Positions 8,195-16,376 of a stretch of 64,000 bases of DNA are shown here, piece by piece; position 1 is the stretch's first letter; the number at the start of each line of letters is the position of its first letter. The notes under the pieces were generated by a model. That model did not search any database. It was not told the DNA's origin and worked only from the letters and a program-made list of their open reading frames with translations. The translations under genes and the position numbers were made by a program. Origin of the DNA: Streptomyces sp. A012304 (GTDB lineage Bacteria > Actinomycetota > Actinomycetes > Streptomycetales > Streptomycetaceae); assembly GCF_026008495.1 (NCBI RefSeq), contig NZ_BQUN01000002.1, positions 1 to 64,000 of the forward strand. Reading direction: 5' to 3'.

Positions 8195-9835
8195 ATGACA
8201 CCGGCAGCACACCAGTCCCAGCACGCCCCCGAACTGCGCGCGGCCGCCCGGCACATCGGACGCCGCCGCTTCCTCACCGTCACCGGCGCCGCCGCGGCGC
8301 TCGCCTTCGCGGTGAACCTGCCCGCCGCCGGCTCCGCGGCCGCCGCCGAACTCGACCCCGCGCGGATCACCGACGACCCCTTCACCCTCGGCGTCGCCTC
8401 CGGTGACCCGCTGCCCGATTCCGTGCTCCTGTGGACGCGCCTCGCCCCGGCCCCCTACCAGCCCGACGGCGGCCTGCCCGCCGAGCGCGTCGCCGTCCGC
8501 TGGGAACTGGCCCTGGACGAGAGGTTCCGACGGATCGTCAGACGCGGCACCGTCACCGCCCACCCCGAGTTCCACCACACCGTCCACGTCGAGGTCCCCC
8601 ACCTCGCCCCCGACCGCGTCCTGCACTACCGCTTCCGCGTGGGCGGCTGGATCAGCCCCGTCGGCCGCACCCGCACCGCGCCCGCCACCCGCGCCCACGT
8701 CTCGCGGCTGAAGCTCGCCGCCGTCTCCTGCCAGGCCTACGCCGACGGCTACTACACCCCCTACGCCCACCTCGCCCAGGACGACGTCGACGTCGTCCTC
8801 CACCTCGGGGACTACCTCTACGAGTACGCGATCAACTCGGTCGGCAACAACCGCAACTACACCGACCGCACCCTCCCCGACCTGTTCAACCGCGAGACGG
8901 TCACCCTGGAGGACTACCGCCTGCGGTACGCCCTCTACAAGTCCGACCCCGACCTGATGGCCGCGCACGCCGCGCACCCCTTCGTCGTCACCTGGGACGA
9001 CCACGAGACCGAGAACAACTACGCCGGCGACATCCCCGAGAACAGCGTCCCGCCGGAGGAGTTCCTGCTGCGCCGCGCCTCCGCCTACCGCGCCTACTGG
9101 GAGAACCAGCCACTGCGCCGCCCCCAGCTGCCCGACGGCCCCGACATGCGGCTCTACCGCCGCCTGCACTGGGGCACCCTCGCGCAGTTCGACGTCCTCG
9201 ACACCCGCCAGTACCGCTCCAACCAGGCCTACGGCGACGGCGCGCAGCTGCCCGGGCCCGACATCGACGACCCCTCGCGCACGATGACCGGCGCCACCCA
9301 GGAGCGGTGGCTGCTCGACGGCTGGCGCGCCTCACGGGCGCTGTGGAACGTCGTGCCGCAGCAGGTCACCTTCTCGCAGCGCAAGCTCGACCTGAACCCG
9401 GTCGCGAAACTGTCGATGGACGCCTGGGACGGCTACCGCGCCTCCCGTCGCCGCGTCCTGGACGGCGCGAAGGCCGCCGGCGTCGACAACCTGATGGTCC
9501 TCACCGGCGACGTGCACGTCGGGTACGCCTTCGACATCAAGGACGACTTCGACGACCCGGCGTCGCGCACCCTCGGCACGGAGATCGTCGCCACGTCGAT
9601 CGCGAGCGGCCGCAACGGCTCCGACAAGCCCGCGAACTGGAACACCTACATGACCGCCAACCCGCACCTGAAGTTCTACAACGGGCGGCGCGGCTACGTC
9701 ACCGTCGCCCTCGGCCGCGACCTCGCCCGCGCCGACTTCAGGACCGTCCCGTACGTCACCACGCCCGGCGCCCCCGTCAGCACGGCCGCGTCGTTCGTGA
9801 CCGAGGTGGGTGAGCAGGGGCTCAAGCCGGCCTGA
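8195..9835 (+). CDS. phoD: Alkaline phosphatase D (PhoD) family protein
   Basis: A 546-residue exported metallophosphoesterase. The N-terminus has a twin-arginine signal (RHIGRRRFLTVTG, residues 19-31) and a hydrophobic Ala-rich stretch, so the folded enzyme is exported by Tat. A PhoD N-terminal domain follows (DDPFTLGVASGDPLPDSVLL), then the catalytic core with HLGDYLYEYA, VTWDDHETENNY and VLTGDVHVGYAFD, which hold the metal ligands. The expected role is release of phosphate from phosphodiesters and monoesters at the cell surface, usually under PhoP control; I did not find a clear PHO box. The ribosome site GGGGAGG is well placed. Confidence 0.88.
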   Translation: MTPAAHQSQHAPELRAAARHIGRRRFLTVTGAAAALAFAVNLPAAGSAAAAELDPARITDDPFTLGVASGDPLPDSVLLWTRLAPAPYQPDGGLPAERVAVRWELALDERFRRIVRRGTVTAHPEFHHTVHVEVPHLAPDRVLHYRFRVGGWISPVGRTRTAPATRAHVSRLKLAAVSCQAYADGYYTPYAHLAQDDVDVVLHLGDYLYEYAINSVGNNRNYTDRTLPDLFNRETVTLEDYRLRYALYKSDPDLMAAHAAHPFVVTWDDHETENNYAGDIPENSVPPEEFLLRRASAYRAYWENQPLRRPQLPDGPDMRLYRRLHWGTLAQFDVLDTRQYRSNQAYGDGAQLPGPDIDDPSRTMTGATQERWLLDGWRASRALWNVVPQQVTFSQRKLDLNPVAKLSMDAWDGYRASRRRVLDGAKAAGVDNLMVLTGDVHVGYAFDIKDDFDDPASRTLGTEIVATSIASGRNGSDKPANWNTYMTANPHLKFYNGRRGYVTVALGRDLARADFRTVPYVTTPGAPVSTAASFVTEVGEQGLKPA

Positions 9836-9836
9836 C

Positions 9837-10823
9837 TCAGGCCTCCGGCGGCCAGGGATCGCCCCAGTCGGCGTCCCGGGCCGCCTTGTACAGGCCGCCG
9901 TGGCGTTTGGTCACCGTCGTCCGCGTCAGGCGCTCCTCGGCCCCGCACAGGTCGAGGAGCACCTGGCCCTTGCGGATCTGCGGGCGCCGCACCACCCGGG
10001 AGGGCGCCGGTTCGACGGGGAAGCGGGCCGCGGCGACGTAGGCGAACTTCTCGTCCTCGTACGGCAGGGAGCCGCCCTTGACCTGGCGGTGCAGGGAGGA
10101 GCGGCTGACCCGCGCCGAGAAGTGGCACCAGTCCTCGCCGGGCACGATCGGACAGGCCGCGCTGTGCGGGCAGGGCGCCGCGACGCGGAAACCGGCCCCG
10201 ATCAGCCGGTCGCGGGCCTCGATGACCCGGGCGTAGCCGTCCGGGGTGCCCGGTTCGACGATCACCACCGCCCGCGCGGCGGACGCGGCGGCGTCCACCA
10301 GGGCGGCGCGGTCGGAGGGGGGCAGCTCGTTGAGGACGTAGGACACGGTGACGAGGTCCGTCTCCGGGAGGGCGAGCTGCGCTCCGATGCGGGCGCGCTG
10401 CCACCGTACGTCCCGCAGCGCCGGGTTCGCGGCGGCGATCTCCCGGCCGAGGGCGAGGGCCGGCTCCGCCCAGTCCAGCACGGTCACCGGGCGCGGCCCG
10501 GACCAGGTGGCGCTGACCGCCCAGGTCGCCGCGCCCGTGCCGCCGCCCACGTCGACATGGCCGGAGGGCGTCCAGTGCGGTACGGCGTCCGCGAACGCCT
10601 CCAGCGCCGAGCGCACCGCCTCGAAGGTCGCCGGCATGCGGTACGCGGCGTACGCGGCGACGTCCGCGCGGTCGCGCAGGATGGGGGCGTCGGTCGGGGT
10701 GGCGCCCCGGTAGCTGGCGATCAGCCGTTCCACGGCCGCGGAGGCCTGCCGGGGCGGGAGACCGTCGAGCAGGGAGTCCAGGGCGTCGCGGAGGGCTTCC
10801 GCCGGAGGTGCGGGGGCGTTCAC
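9837..10823 (-). CDS. Rsm22-like small ribosomal subunit methyltransferase family protein
   Basis: A 328-residue class I SAM-dependent methyltransferase of the mitochondrial Rsm22 family. The SAM motif is VDVGGGTGAATWA with VLDWAEPAL after it; then TVSYVLNELPPSDRAAL and VVIVEPGTPDGYARV. A Cys cluster (APCPHSAACPIVPGEDWCHFS) matches the family's metal or Fe-S motif, followed by KGGSLPYEDEKFAYV. It probably acts in ribosome assembly. It starts at GTG, and its stop is next to the stop of the convergent phoD gene. Confidence 0.82.
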   Translation of the reverse strand: MNAPAPPAEALRDALDSLLDGLPPRQASAAVERLIASYRGATPTDAPILRDRADVAAYAAYRMPATFEAVRSALEAFADAVPHWTPSGHVDVGGGTGAATWAVSATWSGPRPVTVLDWAEPALALGREIAAANPALRDVRWQRARIGAQLALPETDLVTVSYVLNELPPSDRAALVDAAASAARAVVIVEPGTPDGYARVIEARDRLIGAGFRVAAPCPHSAACPIVPGEDWCHFSARVSRSSLHRQVKGGSLPYEDEKFAYVAAARFPVEPAPSRVVRRPQIRKGQVLLDLCGAEERLTRTTVTKRHGGLYKAARDADWGDPWPPEA

Positions 10824-11285
10824 CCGGCGATTCTACGAGTGCTCGGGGGAGGGGGTGGCGTGGGTCCGCGCCGCGGGACCGCCGCTACCGGCCCTGGCGG
10901 GCCTCGTCCGGCGCTACAGGGCTGCCGCCCCGGGCCGCTGCTGTCGGTCCTGGCGGGCCTCGTCCGGCGCTGCGGGGCTGCCGCCCCGGACCGCTGCTGT
11001 GGTCCTGGCGGGCCTTGCCCCGTGCTGCGGGACTGCGGGGCCGCCGCCCCGGACCGCCGCTGCCGGCCGTGGCGGCCTCGTCCGGCGCTGCGGAGGCTGC
11101 CGCGCCGGGCCGTTGCTGTCGGCCCTGGCGGGCCTCGTCCGGTGCCGCGGGGGCTGCCGCCCCCGGGGACCCCCGCTGCCGGCCCTGGACGGGCCTCGTC
11201 CTCGAACGCCGGACGGGCCGTGATCACCCGGCCGCGCTCACAGGGCCCGGACGGGTTGCCATGACCGGCCCGCGCTCCCCAGGGC
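10824..11285. other. Intergenic region filled by degenerate tandem repeats
   Basis: No gene is supported. Open frames here encode only low-complexity Gly/Arg/Pro/Ala strings created by the repeat at 10894-11220. It lies between the 5' end of the Rsm22-like gene and the 3' end of the serine hydrolase gene, so the Rsm22 promoter must be near its left edge. Confidence 0.6.
10894..11220. repeat. Degenerate ~57-bp tandem repeat, about 5.5 copies
   Basis: Five units of about 55-63 bp each begin with CTGGCGGGCCTCGTCCGGYG or a close variant and continue through a GCTGCCGCCCC block and a GCTGCTGTCGG-like block. The last, partial copy ends CTCGTCCTCGAACGCCGGAC, which resembles the short palindromic intergenic sequences I recall as common in Streptomyces. 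The array looks like local amplification of such an element. Confidence 0.65.
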
Positions 11286-12470
11286 CTAGGTTCCGGACGG
11301 GGTCGGGATCACCGCGCGTGCCAGGTGGGACGCCGCCGCCGCTCGTGGTCTGCTGTCCGGGGCGCGTCTTCGCGGGTGCACGGTGTTGGCCAGCAGCACC
11401 AGGAACGTGTCCGTCGTCGGGTCCAGGACCAGCGAGGTCCCCGTGAAGCCCGTGTGGCCGGCCGCGCCCCGGCCCGCCAGCTCGCCCATGAACCACGGCT
11501 GGTCCACGGCGAAGCCCAGGCCCGGCGGGGTCAGCAGAAGCTCCACGAAGTCGGGGCCGAGGATGCGGGCGGGGCCGTAGGAGCCGCCGGCCAGCAGGGT
11601 GCGGCAGAACACCGCCAGGTCACCGGCCGTGGAGAACAGGCCCGCGTGACCGGCCACACCGCCCAGCGCCCAGGCGTTCTCGTCGTGCACGACACCCCGC
11701 AGCATGCCCCGGTCCGCCTTGGCCCACGGCCGGCGCTGGTACTCCGTGGCCGCCGCGCCGGGGCAGGGACCGAACGTGGTCGACGTCATACCGAGCGGGC
11801 GGGTGATGCCGTCGTGGACGAGGACGTCCAGGGCGCGGCCGGTCAGCCGTTCCAGGAGGTGCTGGAGCAGCAGCATGTTCAGGTCGGAGTACGCGTACAC
11901 GCCCGGCTCGCGGGCCGGTGCCTCGGCGCGCAGCAGCTCCAGCCGCTCGGCGTCGTCGGCGCAGTCGTACAGGGGCAGCTCGGGGCGCAGCCCGGAGGTG
12001 TGGGTGAGGAGTTGGCGGACCGTGATGTCGTGGGCGGCCGCCGCGTGGAAGTCGGGCAGGTAGGCGCCCACGCGGGCGTCGATGCCGAGCGTGCCCCGCT
12101 CGATCTGCTGCACCGCCGCCACCGAGGTGAACAGCTTGGTGAGGGAGGCCAGGTCGAAGGGGGTGTCGACGGTCATCGGGACGCGGGCCGAGGCCGGCAG
12201 CTCCACACCCGCGTCGGTCTCCGGGTCGTAGCGCGCGTACCGCACGGCCCAGCCCGCCGCCTCCCGTACGGCGATCACCGGGCCGCGCCCGGCGAGCACG
12301 ACGGCGCCCGCCGCCCAAGGGCGCTCTCCGGTGGTGAGGTCATGGACCTCGCGCACGAGGTGACGCATCTCCTCGGGGTCGAGTCCGGCCCGTTCCGGGG
12401 TGTCGACCCGCAGTCTTGGTGCGCTCAGCTCTCGGCTCCCTCCGCCCCCGTGTCCTTCCAGGGACGGCAC
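11286..12470 (-). CDS. Serine hydrolase, beta-lactamase/class C esterase family
   Basis: About 394 residues. The catalytic SxxK motif appears in DLASLTKLFTSVAAV, the YxN-type motif in AYSDLNMLLLQ, and an HTGFTGT element toward the C-terminus stands in for KTG. These mark the penicillin-binding/class C beta-lactamase fold; members include esterases and D-peptidases. There is no signal peptide. No ATG precedes the conserved N-terminus (RVDTPERAGLDPEEM). The best start is GTG 12470, which lies inside the 3' end of the upstream efflux gene, so translation is probably coupled to it (overlap about 46 bp). The exact start is uncertain. Confidence 0.8.
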   Translation of the reverse strand: MPSLEGHGGGGSRELSAPRLRVDTPERAGLDPEEMRHLVREVHDLTTGERPWAAGAVVLAGRGPVIAVREAAGWAVRYARYDPETDAGVELPASARVPMTVDTPFDLASLTKLFTSVAAVQQIERGTLGIDARVGAYLPDFHAAAAHDITVRQLLTHTSGLRPELPLYDCADDAERLELLRAEAPAREPGVYAYSDLNMLLLQHLLERLTGRALDVLVHDGITRPLGMTSTTFGPCPGAAATEYQRRPWAKADRGMLRGVVHDENAWALGGVAGHAGLFSTAGDLAVFCRTLLAGGSYGPARILGPDFVELLLTPPGLGFAVDQPWFMGELAGRGAAGHTGFTGTSLVLDPTTDTFLVLLANTVHPRRRAPDSRPRAAAASHLARAVIPTPSGT

Positions 12471-13717
12471 ATAATCACGAAGCAGGTCAGCGCCACCAGC
12501 GCCGCCGTCAACTGGACGACGGCCATCGGGACGGCGGTGTCCTCGCCGGCGATCCCGACGAGCGGCGAGGCGACCGCGCCGATCAGGAAGGACGACGTGC
12601 CCAGCAGGGCCGACGCCGAGCCGGCGGAGTGACGCACCCGCAGCAGGGCGAGGGTCTGGGCGTTGGGCAGGGTCACGCCCATCGCGGACATCAGGACGAA
12701 CAGGGCGGCCGCGACCGGGGTCAGCCCCACCGCGCCGAACACGCCCGTCGACATCAGCAGCAGCGCCGTCGCCGCCAGCACCACCACCGTGAGCCCCACG
12801 GCCAGCACCCGGGTCAGGCGCACCCGGCCCACCAGCACCTTGCCGTTGAGCTGGCCGACCGCCACCAGGCCGATCGAGTTCAGGCCGAAGAGCAGGCCGA
12901 AGGTCTGCGGGGAGGCGCCGTGGATCTCCTGGATCACGAACGGCGAGGCCGAGATGTACGCGAACAGCGCGGCGAAGGCGAACCCGCCGGTGAGCAGGTA
13001 GCCGGCGAAGAGCCGGTCGGCGAGGAGGCGGCGCATCGAGTGCAGGGCCTCGCCCACACCGCCCGCGTGCCGGTCGGCGCGGGCCAGCGTCTCCGGGAGT
13101 CTCACCGCCACCAGCACGGTCAGCAGCAGCCCGAGGACGGTCAGTGCGACGAAGACGCCCCGCCAGTCCGTGATCCGCAGGATCTGGCCGCCGATCAGCG
13201 GCGCCACCACCGGGGCCACGCCCGAGACCAGCATCAGCGTGGAGAAGAAGCGGGCCATCGCCACGCCGTCGTACAGGTCCCGCACGACGGCCCGCGCGAT
13301 CACGATGCCCGCGGCGCCCGCCAGGCCCTGGGCCAGGCGGAAGGCGACCAGCAGCTCCACCGTGGGCGCCAGCGCGCACAGGGCGGTCGCCACGACGTAC
13401 ACGGCGAGGCCGGCCAGCAGCGGGCGGCGGCGGCCCCAGCGGTCGCTCATCGGGCCCACCACCAGCTGCCCGAACGCCATGCCGGCCAGGCAGGCGGTCA
13501 GGGTGAGCTGGACCGTCGCGGCGGGCGCGGACAGCGCGTCGGTGACCTCCGGCAGCGCCGGCAGGTACATGTCCATCGCGAGCGGGGGAGTGGCGGTCAG
13601 GCCGCCCAATATCAACGTGACCAGCAGTCCCGCACGGCGCTGTGCGCGCAGCGGCGGGTCCGCCTTCGGCACGACCGCCCGCGACACCTCCGGTGTCGGC
13701 GCCCCACCCTCGCCCAT
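12425..13717 (-). CDS. Bcr/CflA family multidrug efflux MFS transporter
   Basis: A 430-residue, 12-helix drug:H+ antiporter of the Bcr/CflA subfamily. Helix 1 reads GLTATPPLAMDMYLPALPEV, the hallmark of the subfamily, and the first loop carries GPMSDRWGRRRPLLAG (motif A). Helix 4-5 contains GLAGAAGIVIARAVVRDLYD. I chose the ATG preceded by GGAGGGGCAC; an ATG ten codons upstream is in frame. The 3' end overlaps the serine hydrolase gene in another frame, so the two form an operon. It is divergent from the Gfo/Idh/MocA gene. Confidence 0.88.
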   Translation of the reverse strand: MGEGGAPTPEVSRAVVPKADPPLRAQRRAGLLVTLILGGLTATPPLAMDMYLPALPEVTDALSAPAATVQLTLTACLAGMAFGQLVVGPMSDRWGRRRPLLAGLAVYVVATALCALAPTVELLVAFRLAQGLAGAAGIVIARAVVRDLYDGVAMARFFSTLMLVSGVAPVVAPLIGGQILRITDWRGVFVALTVLGLLLTVLVAVRLPETLARADRHAGGVGEALHSMRRLLADRLFAGYLLTGGFAFAALFAYISASPFVIQEIHGASPQTFGLLFGLNSIGLVAVGQLNGKVLVGRVRLTRVLAVGLTVVVLAATALLLMSTGVFGAVGLTPVAAALFVLMSAMGVTLPNAQTLALLRVRHSAGSASALLGTSSFLIGAVASPLVGIAGEDTAVPMAVVQLTAALVALTCFVIMCRPWKDTGAEGAES

Positions 13718-13797
13718 GTGCCCCTCCCTCTCCGGCATCCGCGCCACCTATGCTCTCAGCTCGAACGGACTGCTGGGACGGCACAGGAGCGGGGCGG

Positions 13798-14808
13798 ATG
13801 ACGACGGACAGTGTGCGGTGGGGGATTCTGGCGACCGGCGGGATCGCCGCCGCGTTCACGGCGGACCTGATCGACCTTCCCGACGCGGAGGTCGTCGCGG
13901 TCGCCTCGCGCACCGAGGCCTCGGCGCGGGCCTTCGCCGAACGGTTCGGGATAGCCCGCGCCTACGGCGACTGGGAGGAGCTGGCGAAGGACGCGGACAT
14001 CGATGTCGTCTACGTCGCCACCCCGCACTCCGCGCACCGGGCCGCCGCCGGGCTCTGCCTGGAGGCCGGGCGGAACGTGCTGTGCGAGAAGCCGTTCACG
14101 CTGAACGTGCGCGAGGCCGAGGAACTCGTCGAGCTGGCCCGGGACAACGGGCGCTTCCTCATGGAAGCCATGTGGATGTACTGCAACCCGCTGATCCGCC
14201 GGCTGAAGGCCCTCGTCGACGACGGCGCGATCGGCGAGGTGCGCACCGTGCAGGCCGACTTCGGCCTGGAGGGCCCCTTCCCGCCCGCGCACCGGCTGCG
14301 CGACCCGGCCCAGGGCGGCGGCGCCCTGCTCGACCTCGGTGTCTACCCCGTCTCCTTCGCCCAGCTCCTGCTCGGCGAACCCACCGGCGTCCGCGCCCAG
14401 GCCGTCCTCTCCGCCGAGGGCGTCGACCTCCAGACGGCACTGGCGCTGTCCTGGGAATCCGGCGCGCTCGCCGCCCTGCACTGCTCCGTCGTCGGCGGCA
14501 CGGGGGTCTCCGCGTCGGTGACCGGCTCGCGCGGCCGCATCGACATCCCGTCCGGGTTCTTCCACCCCGACCGTCTCGTCCTGCACCGCGCCGGCCGCGA
14601 CCCGGAGGAGTTCACCGCCGACCCGGCCGACGGCCCCCGCACCACCTTCCGCCACGAGGCCCGCGAGGTCATGCGCGCGATCCGCGCCGGCGAGACCGAG
14701 TCCCCCCTCGTGCCCCTCGACGGCACCCTCGCCGTGATGCGGACCCTGGACACGGTCCGCCACCAGATCGGCGTCCGCTACCCGGGTGAGGCGGAGCCGG
14801 CCGCGTAG
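13798..14808 (+). CDS. Gfo/Idh/MocA family oxidoreductase
   Basis: A 336-residue NAD(P)-dependent dehydrogenase. The Rossmann signature is WGILATGGIAAAF (residues 8-20); the catalytic-lysine motif EKPFTLN is at 97-103, and LMEAMWMYCNPLIRRLK at 121-137 matches the trans-dihydrodiol/sugar dehydrogenase branch. The C-terminal alpha/beta domain follows the GGGALLDLGVYPVSFAQLLL segment. The substrate is probably a sugar or cyclitol, but it is not identifiable. The ribosome site (GGAGCGGGGCGG) is adequate. It is 62 bp upstream of a TetR gene in the same direction. Confidence 0.87.
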   Translation: MTTDSVRWGILATGGIAAAFTADLIDLPDAEVVAVASRTEASARAFAERFGIARAYGDWEELAKDADIDVVYVATPHSAHRAAAGLCLEAGRNVLCEKPFTLNVREAEELVELARDNGRFLMEAMWMYCNPLIRRLKALVDDGAIGEVRTVQADFGLEGPFPPAHRLRDPAQGGGALLDLGVYPVSFAQLLLGEPTGVRAQAVLSAEGVDLQTALALSWESGALAALHCSVVGGTGVSASVTGSRGRIDIPSGFFHPDRLVLHRAGRDPEEFTADPADGPRTTFRHEAREVMRAIRAGETESPLVPLDGTLAVMRTLDTVRHQIGVRYPGEAEPAA

Positions 14809-14832
14809 CCCCGCCGGGGGCCGCCCGGAGGC

Positions 14833-14847
14833 GAGACGGCACGTCTC
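14833..14847. promoter_or_regulatory. Candidate autoregulatory operator of TetR gene
   Basis: A perfect inverted repeat GAGACG-GCA-CGTCTC is centred about 30 bp upstream of the TetR start codon and lies between the Gfo gene stop and that start. The position suits autorepression. No second copy was found in the window. Confidence 0.45.
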
Positions 14848-14869
14848 ACCGGCTTGGTACCGTCGTCAC

Positions 14870-15493
14870 ATGGTCACCCAGTCCGGAAAGTCGGCCCCCG
14901 ACACCACCCGCCGCAGCGAGAGGTCCCGCCGCGCCATCTACGAGGCCGCGCTCGCCCTCGTCGTCGAGGTCGGCTACCCCAGGACCACCATCGAGGGCAT
15001 CGCCGCCCGCGCGGGCGTCGGCAAGCAGACCATCTACCGCTGGTGGGGGTCGAAGGCCGACGTCCTGCTGGAGGCGTTCCTCGACCTCAGCGGCCAGGCG
15101 GCGCAGGAGGCGGGCGGCGAGCCGTACGCCATCCCCGACACCGGAGACCTCGCCGCCGACATCAAGGCCGTGCTGCGGGCCACCGTCGACCAGCTGAAGG
15201 ACCCGAGGTTCGAGGCCCCCTCCCGGGCCCTGGCCGCGGAAGGCGTGGTCAACGAACAGGTCGGCCGGGAGTTCATGACCAAGCTCATGGAACCCAGCCT
15301 CCAGCTGTACGTCGACCGGCTGCGCTCCGCGCAGGAGGCGGGTCAGGTCCGCGCCGAGATCGACCCGCGCATCGCGCTGGAGTTCTTCATCTCACCGCTC
15401 GCCCAGCGCTGGCTCCAGTACACCGGTCCGATCTCCTACGAGTACACCGACACCCTCGTCGACTACGCCCTGTACGGCCTCGCCCCCCGCTGA
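14870..15493 (+). CDS. TetR family transcriptional regulator
   Basis: A 207-residue regulator. The helix-turn-helix is canonical: RAIYEAALALVVEVGYPRTT, then IEGIAARAGVGKQTIYRWWG and SKADVLLEAFLD. The C-terminal domain (TetR_C type with the ending WLQYTGPISYEYTDTLVDYA) is of the kind seen in many actinobacterial TetR proteins of unknown ligand. It is preceded by a 15-bp inverted repeat that may be its own operator. Confidence 0.87.
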   Translation: MVTQSGKSAPDTTRRSERSRRAIYEAALALVVEVGYPRTTIEGIAARAGVGKQTIYRWWGSKADVLLEAFLDLSGQAAQEAGGEPYAIPDTGDLAADIKAVLRATVDQLKDPRFEAPSRALAAEGVVNEQVGREFMTKLMEPSLQLYVDRLRSAQEAGQVRAEIDPRIALEFFISPLAQRWLQYTGPISYEYTDTLVDYALYGLAPR

Positions 15494-15605
15494 CCGCTCG
15501 GGGCATCCGTCCCACCTGCCCCGATTGATGGCTCCGGACCCCCGATGCGCAGGATGGTGGGACCATAGGGCATGCTGTCCGCACCACAGCGAGGCGAGGG
15601 GATAG

Positions 15606-16334
15606 ATGAGCGCGGAGATCGGCGGCCGCACCGGCCGGCAGGGCAAACTCTCCCAGTGGCTGCGCGGACGCCGCCCGAAGGAGGCCGCCGACGAAGGCGG
15701 CCGTGAGGCCCTGCTGCTCGCCGCCGCCGGAGCGGGACTCCCGCTCGCGCCCGCCGCCCATCCGGTCTCCGGCTACCGCTGTTCCTGCGACCGGGTCGGC
15801 TGTCCGACCCCCGGCCGGCACCCCCTCTCCTTCGCCTGGCAGACGCAGTCCACCACCGACCGCGCCCAGATCGAACGCTGGGCCCGCCACCAGCCGCAGG
15901 CCAACTTCATCACCGCCACCGGCATGACCCACGACGTCCTGGACGTGCCGCTGGAGGCCGGCCGCGAGGCCCTGGACCGGCTGCTCGGCTCCGGCGTCGA
16001 GGTCGGCCCGGTCGCCGGCAGCGACGACGGCCGCATGCTCTTCTTCACCCTCACCCGCGGCACCCCCGAGGACGAGGACGAGTGGTGGCCCTGCGAGCTG
16101 GACTGCCACCCCGAGACCATGGACGAGCATCCTGGCCTGCGCTGGCACTGCCGCGGCTCCTACGTCCTCGTCCCGCCCGCCCGCCTCCCCGGCGACGACG
16201 ACCAGGGCGTGCACTGGCTCCGCGGCCCCGAACACCCCCTCCCGGACCCGCTGACCCTCCTGGAGACCCTGACGGACGCCTGCGCGCGGCACGGGGGCGA
16301 GGCGGCGACGGCCACCTGGCCGCCGCGGCACTGA
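15606..16334 (+). CDS. Bifunctional primase/polymerase-like (prim-pol) domain protein
   Basis: A 242-residue protein with the archaeo-eukaryotic prim-pol domain found in plasmid and phage replicases. The signature GYRCSCDRVGCPTPGRHPL (Cys-rich, then the conserved PGRHP) is followed by WARHQPQANFITATGMTHDV. The family's hDhD metal motif appears here as HDVLDVPL, so the second acidic residue seems to be lost. Together with its solitary chromosomal position this suggests a degenerate, perhaps structural or regulatory, member rather than an active primase. Similar orphan copies occur in many Streptomyces. The start follows GAGGGGATAG. Confidence 0.75.
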   Translation: MSAEIGGRTGRQGKLSQWLRGRRPKEAADEGGREALLLAAAGAGLPLAPAAHPVSGYRCSCDRVGCPTPGRHPLSFAWQTQSTTDRAQIERWARHQPQANFITATGMTHDVLDVPLEAGREALDRLLGSGVEVGPVAGSDDGRMLFFTLTRGTPEDEDEWWPCELDCHPETMDEHPGLRWHCRGSYVLVPPARLPGDDDQGVHWLRGPEHPLPDPLTLLETLTDACARHGGEAATATWPPRH

Positions 16335-16376
16335 GCCGCCGCCCGTCGCCCGCCTGCTCGGCCGCCTGTCGCTCGG

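Noticed and set aside
10894..11220. CRISPR array
   Set aside because: Repeats are adjacent and degenerate with no unique spacers, and no cas genes are present. The same applies to the arrays at 47055 and 53934.
10808..11446. Proline/glycine/cysteine-rich small proteins in the 10.8-11.4 kb spacer
   Set aside because: Created by the tandem DNA repeat; several frames give similar low-complexity strings and none has a ribosome site.
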